Notes under the pieces: generated by a model | Database searches by the model: none | The model's input: only the letters and a program-made list of their open reading frames with translations | What the model was told of the DNA's origin: nothing | Made by a program: the position numbers and the translations under genes | Assembly (NCBI RefSeq): GCF_014204495.1 | Contig: NZ_JACHLN010000004.1 | Span: 372,001-436,000, forward strand | DNA length: 64,000 nucleotides | Origin: Sphingomonas kyeonggiensis | GTDB lineage: Bacteria > Pseudomonadota > Alphaproteobacteria > Sphingomonadales > Sphingomonadaceae | Reading direction: 5' to 3' | Shown: piece by piece, positions 1 through 8,267 of the stretch | How positions within the stretch are numbered: position 1 is the stretch's first letter | Layout of the letters: each line of letters starts with the position of its first letter

Positions 1-1
1 C

Positions 2-1096
2 CCTCCGGCCGAGGCGCCGGCGCCGGACAAGCCCGGCCGCCCCAAGCGCGTACGCGTCGTCAATCTGAGCGAGGAGCAGATCGATTTCGCCCGCTCGATG
101 GTGATCCACCAGGACGATGCGGCGTTCGTGCTCAACAAGCCCCCCGGCCTCGCCACCCAGGGCGGCACCAAGACCACCGAGCATGTCGACGAGCTGCTCG
201 ATGCACTCCAGTACGACATGGAGAGCCGCCCCAAGCTGGTCCATCGGCTCGACAAGGATACGTCGGGCGCGCTGCTCGTCGCCCGCACCGCCCGCGCGGC
301 GGCGGCCTTCTCGAAGAGCTTCTCCAGCCGTACCGCGCGCAAGGTCTATTGGGCGCTGATCGTCGGCGTGCCGAGCATCGAGGACGGCATGATCGAGCTG
401 CCGATCGGCAAGCAGCCGGGCACCGGCGGCGAGAAGATGCATGTCGACGAGAAGGAGGGTTCGCCCGCCCGTACCCGCTACCGGGTGATCGCCCGCGCCG
501 GCAATCATGCCGCCTGGGTCGAGCTCCAGCCCTTTACCGGGCGCACCCACCAGCTGCGCGTCCACATGGCGGCGATCGGCTTCCCGATCGTCGGCGACGG
601 CAAATATGGCGGGGCCGAAGCCTTCCTGACCGGCGGCATCAGCCGCAAGATGCATCTCCACGCCCGCCGCCTCCGCGTCGATCATCCCGATGGCGGGCGG
701 ATCGATGTACGCGCATCGCTGCCGCACCATTTCGCCGAATCGCTGCGTACGCTCGGCTTCGAGGAAGCGGAGGGCGACGCGCTCCACCTCGATGACGGTC
801 CGCCGCCGATGACCAGGGAACAGCTCAAGGCCAATGCCCGCGCGCATGCCAAGTCGGTCCGCAAGGAACGCCGGGGCGAGCGGCGCGGCCGGGGCGAAGG
901 TCCCAGCGGCGACAAGCCCGCACCCCGCAGCGGCGGCAAGCCGAGCACGCGCAAGGCGCCCGCGGCCAAGCCCGGCGGCGCCAAGCCCGGCGCGCGCAAG
1001 CCTGCAGGCAAGCCCGGCGCCCGGCCCGGCCCGCGCAGCGGTGGCGGTGCGAAGCCCGGCGGTGGTGGACGCAGCGGCCCACCGCGGAGCCGCTGA
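2..1096 (+). CDS. RluA-family 23S rRNA pseudouridine synthase (5' partial)
   Basis: Isomerises uridine to pseudouridine in 23S rRNA. The frame is already open at base 2, so the start, and probably an S4 domain, lies upstream of the window. The RluA catalytic motif HRLDKDTSG, with its catalytic Asp, is encoded near 242-268, and the FTGRTHQLRVH motif near 535-567. After the catalytic domain ends (about base 800) there is a tail rich in Lys, Pro, Gly, Ala and Arg (about 880-1093), typical of disordered RNA-binding extensions in alphaproteobacteria. RluC- or RluD-type target specificity cannot be told apart here. The stop TGA shares one base with the next ATG (TGATG). Confidence 0.9.
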   Translation, partial: PPAEAPAPDKPGRPKRVRVVNLSEEQIDFARSMVIHQDDAAFVLNKPPGLATQGGTKTTEHVDELLDALQYDMESRPKLVHRLDKDTSGALLVARTARAAAAFSKSFSSRTARKVYWALIVGVPSIEDGMIELPIGKQPGTGGEKMHVDEKEGSPARTRYRVIARAGNHAAWVELQPFTGRTHQLRVHMAAIGFPIVGDGKYGGAEAFLTGGISRKMHLHARRLRVDHPDGGRIDVRASLPHHFAESLRTLGFEEAEGDALHLDDGPPPMTREQLKANARAHAKSVRKERRGERRGRGEGPSGDKPAPRSGGKPSTRKAPAAKPGGAKPGARKPAGKPGARPGPRSGGGAKPGGGGRSGPPRSR

Positions 1097-1698
1097 TGCA
1101 TCCGCATCCGGCCTTCCGCTGGGAAGACCGCCCGGCGATCCGCGATCTGGTCCGCGACATCGGCTTCGGCGCGCTCTTCGCCGCGACGCCCGACGGCCCG
1201 TGCGTCGCGCATGTCCCGGTGGTGTGGCTCGACGACGATACGCTCGCCTTCCATGTCTCGCGCGGCAATCGCATCGCGAAGCATCTCGACGGCGCCACCG
1301 CCTTGTTCAGCCTGCAGGGACCGGACGCTTATGTCAGTCCCGACTGGTACGGACTGGGCCCTGACGAAGTCTCGACCTGGAACTATGTCGCGGTTGAGCT
1401 TGAGGGGAATGTCTCCCGCATGGACGATGCCGGGCTGCTCGAACATCTCGACGCCCTTGCCCATGAGCAGGAGCGCCGCCTCGCGCCCAAGCCCGAATGG
1501 AAGCGCGACAAGGTCGATCCCGCGAAGATCGCCAGGATGCTGACTGCGATCACCGGCTATCGGCTGCAGGTCCGGGCGTGGCGCGGCACGCTCAAGCTCG
1601 GCCAGAACAAGCCCGACGCCGCCCGACTCGCCGCCGCCGATGCGCTTGAGGCCCAGGGCCGCCGCGCGATGGCCGCGCTGATGCAGGGCGCGAAATGA
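1096..1698 (+). CDS. PaiB-like FMN-binding split-barrel protein
   Basis: A 200-aa protein resembling the FMN-binding negative transcriptional regulator PaiB. The N-terminus (HPAFRWEDRPAI) and the segment FSLQGPDAYVSPDWYG near residues 75-90 match the family's flavin-binding split barrel. Bacillus PaiB represses sporulation and protease genes, but many homologues may be plain flavin oxidoreductases; which applies here is unknown. It is translationally coupled to the upstream pseudouridine synthase by a 1-nt overlap and overlaps the next gene by 4 nt, so it belongs to a co-transcribed housekeeping run. Length matches the family. Confidence 0.8.
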   Translation: MHPHPAFRWEDRPAIRDLVRDIGFGALFAATPDGPCVAHVPVVWLDDDTLAFHVSRGNRIAKHLDGATALFSLQGPDAYVSPDWYGLGPDEVSTWNYVAVELEGNVSRMDDAGLLEHLDALAHEQERRLAPKPEWKRDKVDPAKIARMLTAITGYRLQVRAWRGTLKLGQNKPDAARLAAADALEAQGRRAMAALMQGAK

Positions 1699-2354
1699 AC
1701 CGCCTCGCCGTATTCGATTGCGACGGCACGCTCGTCGATTCGCAGGCCAATATCTGCCGCGCGATGGAGGCTACCTTCGCCGCGCACCGGCTCGATCCGC
1801 CCGACCGGAACGCCATCCGACGCATCGTCGGCCTCAGCCTGGTCCCCGCCATCGCGCAATTGCTGCCCGAGGCCGAGCCGGCGCTGCACGAAGCGATGGC
1901 CGAGGAGTATAAGCGCGCCTTCCACGCGATGCGGGCGAGCGCCGCGCTCGATCCCGAGCCGCTCTATGACGGCATTCTAGATACGATCGAGGCGCTCGAC
2001 GCCGCCGGCTGGCTGCTCGGCGTCGCCACCGGAAAGTCCGATCGCGGGCTGCACCTGATCCTCGAGCATCATGGCATCCGGCACCGCTTCATCACGCTGC
2101 AGACCGCCGATCGCCACCCGTCCAAGCCGCATCCCGCGATGCTTGAGCTTGCTATCGCCGAGGCCGGTGCCGCGCCCGAGACAACGGCGATGATCGGCGA
2201 TACCAGCTTTGACATGGCGATGGCCCGTGCCGCTGGCACGCATGCGCTTGGTGTGCTATGGGGATACCACACATCCGAGGAACTGCTCGGCGCCGGTGCC
2301 CATGGGCTCGCCGACCACGCCAGCCAGCTCTTCGCGCACCTGGAGCGGATATGA
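1695..2354 (+). CDS. HAD-family phosphatase, phosphoglycolate phosphatase-like
   Basis: A 219-aa haloacid dehalogenase phosphatase. Motif I, FDCDGTLVDS, with the nucleophile Asp and the acid/base Asp, is at residues 7-16. Motif II is the VATGKS stretch near residue 113, and motif III/IV is IGDTSFDM near residue 168. The cap and overall size fit Gph or pyrophosphatase-like (PpaX) proteins, whose substrates include 2-phosphoglycolate. Substrate is not decided by sequence. ATGA overlaps with both flanking genes indicate coupled translation. Confidence 0.85.
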   Translation: MNRLAVFDCDGTLVDSQANICRAMEATFAAHRLDPPDRNAIRRIVGLSLVPAIAQLLPEAEPALHEAMAEEYKRAFHAMRASAALDPEPLYDGILDTIEALDAAGWLLGVATGKSDRGLHLILEHHGIRHRFITLQTADRHPSKPHPAMLELAIAEAGAAPETTAMIGDTSFDMAMARAAGTHALGVLWGYHTSEELLGAGAHGLADHASQLFAHLERI

Positions 2355-2584
2355 CCGAGGCCGAGCAGCTGGCGCGCAAGCGCTATTACATGATCGTCGC
2401 GCTCAACATGCTCGGCACCGCCGGCGCGGTGCTCGGTCTGCTGATCGCCGGCCGTGCCCATAATTACGGCGTCACCGTGTTCGGGGGTGCCATCCTGCTC
2501 GCCTCGCTCTATTTCATGGCGGTGGTGCCGCGCTACTTCGCCCGGCGCTGGAAGACCCCCGTGGAGGCAACACCCGAAGCATGA
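2351..2584 (+). CDS. Small two-helix membrane protein
   Basis: A 77-aa protein with two predicted membrane helices, about residues 12-32 and 38-58, and a short basic C-terminus. The start is the ATG overlapping the stop of the upstream phosphatase (ATGA). It ends 4 nt into the next gene, the ATP12 chaperone. I do not recognise a named family with certainty. Its fixed place before an F1-ATPase assembly chaperone makes an envelope or bioenergetics role conceivable, but that is only inference from position. Confidence 0.7.
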   Translation: MTEAEQLARKRYYMIVALNMLGTAGAVLGLLIAGRAHNYGVTVFGGAILLASLYFMAVVPRYFARRWKTPVEATPEA

Positions 2585-3258
2585 AGCGTTTCTGGAAGGA
2601 AGTGACCGTCGAGAATGGCCAGGTGGCACTCGACGGCAAGCCGGTGCGCACGCCGGGTCGCGCGCCCCTCGCCCTGCCGAATCCCGCGCTTGCCGAAGCG
2701 GTGGCCGAGGAATGGCGCGCGGTGGGCGAGACGATCGACCCGCGCGCGATGCCGCTCACCGGCCTCGCCAATGCCGCGATCGACCGGATCGCGCCCGACA
2801 CCGCGACCTTCGCCGCCGGTCTCGCCGCCTATGGGGAAAGCGACCTGCTCTATTACCGGGCCGAGGATCCCATCCAGCTGGTCGAGCGCCAGGCCGAGGC
2901 CTGGGATCCGCTGCTCGACTGGGCGCGCGGCCGCTACGACGTGCATTTCGAGACCACTGCCGGGGTGATGCACAAGCCCCAGCCCGAAGCCACGCTCGCC
3001 CGGCTGTCCGAAGCGGTGCACGCGCTCGACGCCTTCCACCTCGCCGGCCTGTCGCCAGTGGTGACGGTCAGCGGCACGCTGGTCGGCGCGCTGGCGCTGC
3101 TCAAGGGCGCGGTTGAAGCCGAAACGCTGTGGCAGGCCGCGCATGTCGACGAGCTGTGGCAGGCCGAATTGTGGGGTGAGGACGCGCTTGCGCTCGAAGC
3201 CCGCGAGAACCGCCGCGCGGAGTTCATGGCCGGGGTGAAGTTCCTGGGGCTGCTCTAA
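2581..3258 (+). CDS. ATP12-family F1-ATPase assembly chaperone
   Basis: A 225-aa protein of the ATP12 family, which in mitochondria binds the F1 alpha subunit before assembly with beta; alphaproteobacteria carry the homologue. Support is the N-terminal KRFWKEVTVENGQVALDGKP block and the EEWRAVGETIDPRAMPLTG segment near residue 45, both characteristic of the family. It is the last gene of the coupled five-gene run from the window start, and its TAA overlaps the stop of the convergent DUF1428 gene by 3 bases. Confidence 0.88.
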   Translation: MKRFWKEVTVENGQVALDGKPVRTPGRAPLALPNPALAEAVAEEWRAVGETIDPRAMPLTGLANAAIDRIAPDTATFAAGLAAYGESDLLYYRAEDPIQLVERQAEAWDPLLDWARGRYDVHFETTAGVMHKPQPEATLARLSEAVHALDAFHLAGLSPVVTVSGTLVGALALLKGAVEAETLWQAAHVDELWQAELWGEDALALEARENRRAEFMAGVKFLGLL

Positions 3259-3593
3259 AGCTCCCGAAAGCACCCCAGGATCAGCCGCCTGGCATCGAAG
3301 GGAATCTCTCCCTCAACCTCCAGGCTGCCGTCCGCATGCATCGCCGCCTCGGCGGCATCGAGCGTCGCCTTGTCGGGCCAGGCCTGCCAGGAGATGACGA
3401 TCTTCTCCCCCGGTTCGGCCGCCACTGCCTTGCGGAAGTCGGTCACCGAGCCGTCGGGCACGAAATCTTCCCAGGCCTCGGTGATCGACACACAGCCATG
3501 TGCCTTGAAGATCGCCGCACCCCGCGCCGCCCAGGCGCGATAGGTGTCCTCTTTCACTTCCGGCACCGGGATCACCAGTGCGCAGATATACAT
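3255..3593 (-). CDS. DUF1428 family protein
   Basis: A 112-aa protein of the DUF1428 family (YbaA-like ferredoxin-fold proteins related to antibiotic monooxygenase barrels). Recognisable pieces are the N-terminal MYICALVIPV, the central WEDFVPDGSVTDF and KIVISWQAWPDKAT. The start is the ATG at 3593, which overlaps the stop of the upstream membrane-protein gene (TGATG). A longer reading frame continues upstream but would duplicate the membrane-protein region. The biochemical role is unknown. Confidence 0.85.
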   Translation of the reverse strand: MYICALVIPVPEVKEDTYRAWAARGAAIFKAHGCVSITEAWEDFVPDGSVTDFRKAVAAEPGEKIVISWQAWPDKATLDAAEAAMHADGSLEVEGEIPFDARRLILGCFREL

Positions 3594-4153
3594 CAGGCGC
3601 TCGCCGGCACCGGCCGCGGCAGCGCCCAGGCGAGCACCGCACCGGCCGCGACCCAACTCGCCACGTCGCTGATCCACAGATAGGTGAAATAACCCCAGGG
3701 CGCGTGGTTGAAGATCGGCTGGCCGAGGTCGGAATAGGCGGTCACCGCCACGGCCGTGATCGCCACCAGCTTCAGCCGGTCGGCAAAGCTCAGCGTCGCG
3801 GCGACCATGCGCAGCGCGAAACCGGCGACCAGCGCGCAGACGATGGCAAGGATCAGCCCACCGAACAGCGCGCTCGCATCGAACGCCGCGAAGCCATGCT
3901 GGTTGAACAGGATCATCGCCACTGGCCCCTGGCCGTAGAGCGCGGTGCCTGCGGGCGTATAGGGCCAGGGCACCGGATAGGCGCCGGTGCCAAGCGGCCC
4001 GAGATGTTGCGCCAGTGCCGCATGAAGCGCCGCGCTCGCGGCATCGTCGGTCTTGGAAAGCGCGATCAGGCTGAGGGGCGTACCCCAGAAGATGAAGCCC
4101 ACCAGCCACATTGCGAGCCCACCCAGGACTCCGCCGAGCAACAGTCTAGCCAT
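3593..4153 (-). CDS. Conserved integral membrane protein
   Basis: A 186-aa membrane protein with about four hydrophobic helices (near residues 5-25, 98-120, 128-146 and 158-180). The start is the ATG at 4153: GGAGGG lies about 5 nt upstream, while the TTG immediately before it would leave almost no spacer. Translation is coupled to the downstream DUF1428 gene. Tryptophan- and glycine-rich loops such as WGTPLSL and HAPWGYFTYLW are seen, but I recognise no named family and assign no function. Confidence 0.75.
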   Translation of the reverse strand: MARLLLGGVLGGLAMWLVGFIFWGTPLSLIALSKTDDAASAALHAALAQHLGPLGTGAYPVPWPYTPAGTALYGQGPVAMILFNQHGFAAFDASALFGGLILAIVCALVAGFALRMVAATLSFADRLKLVAITAVAVTAYSDLGQPIFNHAPWGYFTYLWISDVASWVAAGAVLAWALPRPVPASA

Positions 4154-4175
4154 CAAACCCTCCCTGTTGGGAAGG

Positions 4176-4826
4176 TTACTTCATCAACCCGCGGATGAAT
4201 CCGATCAAGCCCGTCTGGCGCGAGCGCTTGAGCCGCTCGGCGTTCAGGATCGTGTGCACCGAGCGATAGCATTGATCGACATCGTCATTGACCAGCACAT
4301 AGTCATAGCCGTCCCAGTGGCTGACTTCGGCGGCCGCGCGCGCCATGCGGGCATCGATCACTTCGATCGAGTCGGTCGCGCGATTGACCAGCCGCTGGCG
4401 CAGCTCGACGAAGGACGGCGGCAGGATGAACACGCGGACCACGTCGCCGCCGGCCAGCTGGAACAGCTGCTGCGCGCCCTGCCAGTCGATGTCGAACAGC
4501 ACGTCGCGGCCCGAATCGAGGATCTCCTCCACGGTCGAGCGCAGCGTGCCGTAGCGGTGGTTGAACACATGCGCCCATTCGAGGAACTCATGGTTGTTCG
4601 CGATTTCGCGGAACCGCTCGAGATCGACGAAATGATAGTCGACGCCGTCCACTTCCCCCGGGCGCATCGCGCGGGTGGTGACGGAAACGGACATCTGGAG
4701 ATGCTCGTCGGCGGCAAGCAGCTTGCGCGCGATCGTCGACTTGCCGGCGCCGGAAGGCGAGGACAGCACGAACAATACGCCGCGTCGCTTGAATCCGTGC
4801 GGGTCGGTCTCGGTGGAATGGGGCAT
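4176..4826 (-). CDS. gmk: Guanylate kinase
   Basis: Phosphorylates GMP to GDP with ATP in purine nucleotide synthesis. The P-loop SPSGAGKS is at residues 23-30. The GMP-binding region is RAMRPGEVDGVDYHFV (near residues 52-67), followed by the EFLEWAHVFNHRYGT segment. Length (216 aa) is usual for Gmk, with a short N-terminal extension of about 14 residues. It stands 22 bp upstream of the membrane-protein gene on the same strand. Confidence 0.97.
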   Translation of the reverse strand: MPHSTETDPHGFKRRGVLFVLSSPSGAGKSTIARKLLAADEHLQMSVSVTTRAMRPGEVDGVDYHFVDLERFREIANNHEFLEWAHVFNHRYGTLRSTVEEILDSGRDVLFDIDWQGAQQLFQLAGGDVVRVFILPPSFVELRQRLVNRATDSIEVIDARMARAAAEVSHWDGYDYVLVNDDVDQCYRSVHTILNAERLKRSRQTGLIGFIRGLMK

Positions 4827-4908
4827 GGGTGCCTTTGGCGTGGGAGTCGCGCCTACGTCAAGCTAGGACCGGCACCCAATGCCCTTCCGTTTCGGGAATC
4901 CGCGGCGC

Positions 4909-5103
4909 TCAGGCCGCGGTTTCGCGCCCGCGCGTGAAATGATGCCATGCATAGGCCGCGCCGCCGATCACGATCGCAGCGGGCACGATCTTCTTCGCCG
5001 CCTTCCAGGTCAGCACCCCGGCGATCGCGCCCAGCGCCCCGCCCTCACCGTCCGCACGGTCGATGCGATTGCCGATCCAGCCTGCGATTGCGTCCCCGAT
5101 CAT
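4909..5103 (-). CDS. Small membrane-anchored protein
   Basis: A 64-aa protein with one hydrophobic helix at about residues 40-58 and a basic C-terminus. I chose the ATG at 5103 because GGAG lies 5-6 nt upstream; an in-frame ATG further upstream lacks such a site. No recognised family. It lies between gmk and fumC on the same strand and could be separately transcribed, since a palindrome doublet precedes it. Confidence 0.6.
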   Translation of the reverse strand: MIGDAIAGWIGNRIDRADGEGGALGAIAGVLTWKAAKKIVPAAIVIGGAAYAWHHFTRGRETAA

Positions 5104-5154
5104 GGTTGCTCCGTCGTTGGTGGTTACGAAGAGCAAGCGATTGAAAGGGCTACT

Positions 5155-5239
5155 GGTTCCCCGGCGAAAGCCGGGGCCCAGAGTAACAAGGCGAGACGGC
5201 AGAGAAACCCTGTCCCCGGCTTTCGCCGGGGAACAGGGG
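5155..5239. repeat. Palindrome doublet, family A (REPIN-like)
   Basis: Two copies of an 18-bp palindrome, CCCCGGCGAAAGCCGGGG at 5159-5176 and its reverse complement at 5214-5231, face each other across about 37 bp. The whole unit could fold as one long hairpin. It fills the gap between fumC (ending 5255) and the small membrane protein. Further family A copies lie near 11237, 13302, 22659, 35566-35638 and 43997. Confidence 0.85.
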
Positions 5240-5254
5240 CGCTCGTTTCCCTTC

Positions 5255-6643
5255 TTACCGCCCGATCATCGTCTCGGGACGGACATACTGGTCGAACGTC
5301 GCCTCATCGACGAGGCCCAGCGCCAGCCCGCTCTCCTTGAGCGTCAGGCCCTTCTCATGCGCGTTCTTCGCGATCTTGGCGGCATTGTCATAGCCGATCG
5401 CCGGCGCCAGCGCGGTCACCAGCATCAGCGAGCGATCGACCAATGCCTTGATCTGCGACTCGTTCGCCTCGATCCCGTCGACGCAGCGCTCGGCGAAGCT
5501 CGTCATGCCGATGGACAGCAGCGAGATCGAGCGCAGCACGTTCGCGCCGATCAGCGGCATGAACACGTTGAGCTCGAAATGGCCCTGCATGCCGCCGACG
5601 GTGACTGCCTGGTTGTTACCGATCACCTGCGCCGCGACCATCGTCAGCGATTCGCACTGGGTCGGGTTGACCTTGCCCGGCATGATCGAGCTGCCCGGCT
5701 CGTTGGCCGGCAGCGACAGCTCGCCCAGGCCCGAGCGCGGGCCCGAGCCGAGGAAGCGGATGTCGTTGGCGATCTTGTTGAGCGCCACCGCCAGCGTGTT
5801 GAGCGCGCCCGAGAAAAAGACCAGCCCGTCCTTGGCCGCCAGCTGCTCGAACTTGTTCGGCGCCGGCTCGAACTGCTGGCCGGCGATGTCGGTGATCGCC
5901 GCCGACATATCCTCGGCCCAGCCCTCCGGCGCGTTGAGCCCGGTGCCGACCGCGGTGCCGCCGATCGCCAGCTTGCGCAGGTTGCCGTTCAGCGCGCCTT
6001 CGATCCGCGCCTTGCAGCTGATCAGCTGCGCCGCATAGCCGCCGAACTCCTGGCCGAGCGTCAGCGGGGTCGCGTCCTGGGTGTGGGTGCGGCCGATCTT
6101 GATGATATGATCCCAGGCCTCGGCCTTGGCGGTCAGCGAGGCGGTGAGCTGGTCGAGCGCCGGGATCAGCGTCTTGTAGGTCTCGATCACCGCCGCGACG
6201 TGCAGCGCGGTCGGGAAGCTGTCGTTCGACGACTGGCTCATGTTGACGTGATCGTTCGGGTGCACCGGCGACTTGCCGCCCTTGGTGCCCGCCAGTACGA
6301 AATTCGCGCGGCCGGCGATCACTTCGTTGACGTTCATGTTGGTCTGGGTGCCCGAGCCGGTCTGCCAGATCACCAGCGGGAACTGGTCGTCGAGATCACC
6401 CGCGACGATCTCCTGCGCCGCCGCCTCGATCGCATCGGCGATCTTGGCGTCCATGCCGTGCTTGCGGTTCACCCGCGCCGCGGCCTGCTTCACGATCGCC
6501 TGGGCATGGACGATGCCCAGCGGCATGCGCTCCATCGCGCCGAACGGGAAGTTCTCGATCGAACGCTGGGTCTGGGCGCCCCAATAGGCGTCGGCGGGAA
6601 CTTCGATTGCGCCAATCGAGTCGGTTTCGGTGCGAGTGGTCAC
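5255..6643 (-). CDS. fumC: Class II fumarate hydratase
   Basis: Hydrates fumarate to L-malate in the TCA cycle; the class II enzyme is iron-independent. The superfamily signature GSSIMPGKVNP is present about two thirds along, and SSNDSFPTALH and TGSGTQTNMN mark the other two conserved regions of the active site. I start at the GTG at 6643, giving 462 aa, the usual length, with AAAGG 6 nt upstream. A longer frame would add an unconserved 42-residue leader. It is divergent from the PilZ gene. Confidence 0.96.
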   Translation of the reverse strand: MTTRTETDSIGAIEVPADAYWGAQTQRSIENFPFGAMERMPLGIVHAQAIVKQAAARVNRKHGMDAKIADAIEAAAQEIVAGDLDDQFPLVIWQTGSGTQTNMNVNEVIAGRANFVLAGTKGGKSPVHPNDHVNMSQSSNDSFPTALHVAAVIETYKTLIPALDQLTASLTAKAEAWDHIIKIGRTHTQDATPLTLGQEFGGYAAQLISCKARIEGALNGNLRKLAIGGTAVGTGLNAPEGWAEDMSAAITDIAGQQFEPAPNKFEQLAAKDGLVFFSGALNTLAVALNKIANDIRFLGSGPRSGLGELSLPANEPGSSIMPGKVNPTQCESLTMVAAQVIGNNQAVTVGGMQGHFELNVFMPLIGANVLRSISLLSIGMTSFAERCVDGIEANESQIKALVDRSLMLVTALAPAIGYDNAAKIAKNAHEKGLTLKESGLALGLVDEATFDQYVRPETMIGR

Positions 6644-6800
6644 ACGGTGCCTTTCATTCTGGATCCGCCTTTCGCGGAGTCGCGGCGGCTCTAGCCCCTT
6701 GCCCACCGCGATTCCAGCACCCCCGCGCAGGTGTCTGGCAGCGCAGGAATTTTGAGCGGCGTTAACCAACTATCCAAGTCTGGCTTCTTACAATGGACTC

Positions 6801-7481
6801 ATGCACGCTGGCGCACATCTTCCCTCTTCCAACGGATCGCAGGAGCGCGCGCCGCGCAAGAACCTGTTCCTGGCGGCCGCGATCGAAGCGGATGCACTCA
6901 AGGTGCAGGTCCGTATCCGCAATCTTTCGGAAGGCGGTGCGATGCTCGACGGCGCCGTGCTGCCGCGCACCGGCACGCATCTGGTCCTGCGCCGCGCCGA
7001 GATCGAGATGCCCGCCCGCGTGGTCTGGCAAACCGAGGGCCGCTGCGGCGTCGCCTTCGATCACAGTGCCGTCACCGTCGACGAATGGATTTCGGGCAAC
7101 CGCATCGCCAGCTTCGACGGCTATCGCGGCCAGGCCCGGGTCGATGCGATCCAGGAAGCCGTGCGCAGCGGTGCCGCGCTCCCCGCCGAGCCCGCCCCGC
7201 CCCCGGCCGCGCCCGCCATGGCCGATCTCGGCCAGCGGCTGGTCGAGGAAGTCTTCCATGTCCGCGAGCTGCTCGACAGCCTGGGCGAGCGGCTGGTCGA
7301 GGACCCGCACGTCATCGCCCAGCATCTCGAGGCACTGCAGAATCTCGATCGCGCCAGCCAGATCCTCGAGCATCTCGGCTCGATCCTCAGCGCGGAGGAT
7401 CCCGGCGCCGCGGCCCAGGCCGTAGCGATGCAGGATCTGCGCGCCCGCCTGATGCGCCCGTCGAGCGCGAATGATGGGTAA
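6801..7481 (+). CDS. PilZ-domain protein (possible c-di-GMP effector)
   Basis: A 226-aa protein with an N-terminal PilZ domain (about residues 18-105). The c-di-GMP-binding NxSxxG motif appears as NLSEGG near residue 43, but the upstream arginine motif is weak (RAPRK near residue 18), so binding is uncertain. A proline/alanine linker at about 130-145 leads to a helical C-terminal half rich in Glu, Leu and Val that may form a coiled coil. Partner and output are unknown. It has no operon partner; the next gene faces it. Confidence 0.75.
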   Translation: MHAGAHLPSSNGSQERAPRKNLFLAAAIEADALKVQVRIRNLSEGGAMLDGAVLPRTGTHLVLRRAEIEMPARVVWQTEGRCGVAFDHSAVTVDEWISGNRIASFDGYRGQARVDAIQEAVRSGAALPAEPAPPPAAPAMADLGQRLVEEVFHVRELLDSLGERLVEDPHVIAQHLEALQNLDRASQILEHLGSILSAEDPGAAAQAVAMQDLRARLMRPSSANDG

Positions 7482-7507
7482 GGCGAGCCTCTCGCTTTAA
7501 ACCACCA

Positions 7508-7650
7508 CCGTCATCCCCGCGCAGGCGGGGATCCAGGGTAATCCGGGAAAGCGCAGCAATCTAACCAAGGGCTCGCCGGACACGGCAAAGCGCGCCGCAC
7601 CGTCAGCGCTGCTTGGCTCTGGATCCCCGCCTGCGCGGGGATGACGGTGA
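7508..7650. repeat. Palindrome doublet, family B (REPIN-like)
   Basis: Two inverted copies of a unit with the core CCCCGCGCAGGCGGGG. One starts CGTCATCC and ends ATCCAG at 7509-7536; the other is its mirror at about 7618-7648. They sit between the convergent PilZ and sspB genes. The same family occurs as doublets at 22001-22083 and 40921-41002, always with GTCAT at the outer ends and ATCCAG or a close variant facing inward. Confidence 0.85.
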
Positions 7651-7707
7651 AGAAATGGGGATGACGATCGGGAGCGAAGGTAAGAGCAGGCGCCGAAGCG
7701 CCACCCC

Positions 7708-8196
7708 TTACTTCTTCCGCTTGAAGTCCACCGAGACGACGTTCGAGCCGTCCTCGACCGGCTTCGCCGCCGGGCCGTCATTCTCCGCTTCCTCATGCTG
7801 CGGATCGGGCTCGTCGCCATTTTCCGCTGCCTGGAAGCGCAGCTCGAAGTTCACCGCCGGATCGTGGAAGCCGGTGATCGCCGAGAAGGGGATGTTGAGC
7901 ATCGCCGGGATCTGGTTGAAGCTCAGGCCCACCGAGAATTTCTCGCCGTCCACCTTCAGGTCCCAGAATCGGTGCTGCAGGACGATGGTCATCTCGTCCG
8001 GGAACCGATCGATCAGCCGCTGCGGGATATCGACTCCCGGCGCGTGCGTCTTGAAGGTGATGTAGAAATGATGCCCGCCGGGCAGGTTGCCGCCCGAATC
8101 GGCAACCGAGCCGAGCACGCGGCCGACGACTGCGCGCAGGGCCTCCTGCACGATCTCATCATAGGGAATCAGGCTATCGGGCACGTTGCCGGTCAT
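7708..8196 (-). CDS. sspB: SspB-type ClpXP protease adaptor
   Basis: Delivers ssrA-tagged and other substrates to ClpXP. The 162-aa protein matches alphaproteobacterial SspB: conserved GGHHFYITFKTHAPGV near residue 40 and the segment EMTIVLQHRFWDL, followed by an acidic linker and a short basic-hydrophobic C-terminal tail (VVSVDFKRKK) that in this family docks on ClpX. It is divergent from hisB with a gap of about 70 bp. Confidence 0.93.
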   Translation of the reverse strand: MTGNVPDSLIPYDEIVQEALRAVVGRVLGSVADSGGNLPGGHHFYITFKTHAPGVDIPQRLIDRFPDEMTIVLQHRFWDLKVDGEKFSVGLSFNQIPAMLNIPFSAITGFHDPAVNFELRFQAAENGDEPDPQHEEAENDGPAAKPVEDGSNVVSVDFKRKK

Positions 8197-8267
8197 GCCC
8201 CTTGGGTAGCGTACGGAGCCGCACGGTCAAGATTGCATGCGCGGCAAGCTTCGTTATGGGGGTCGCG

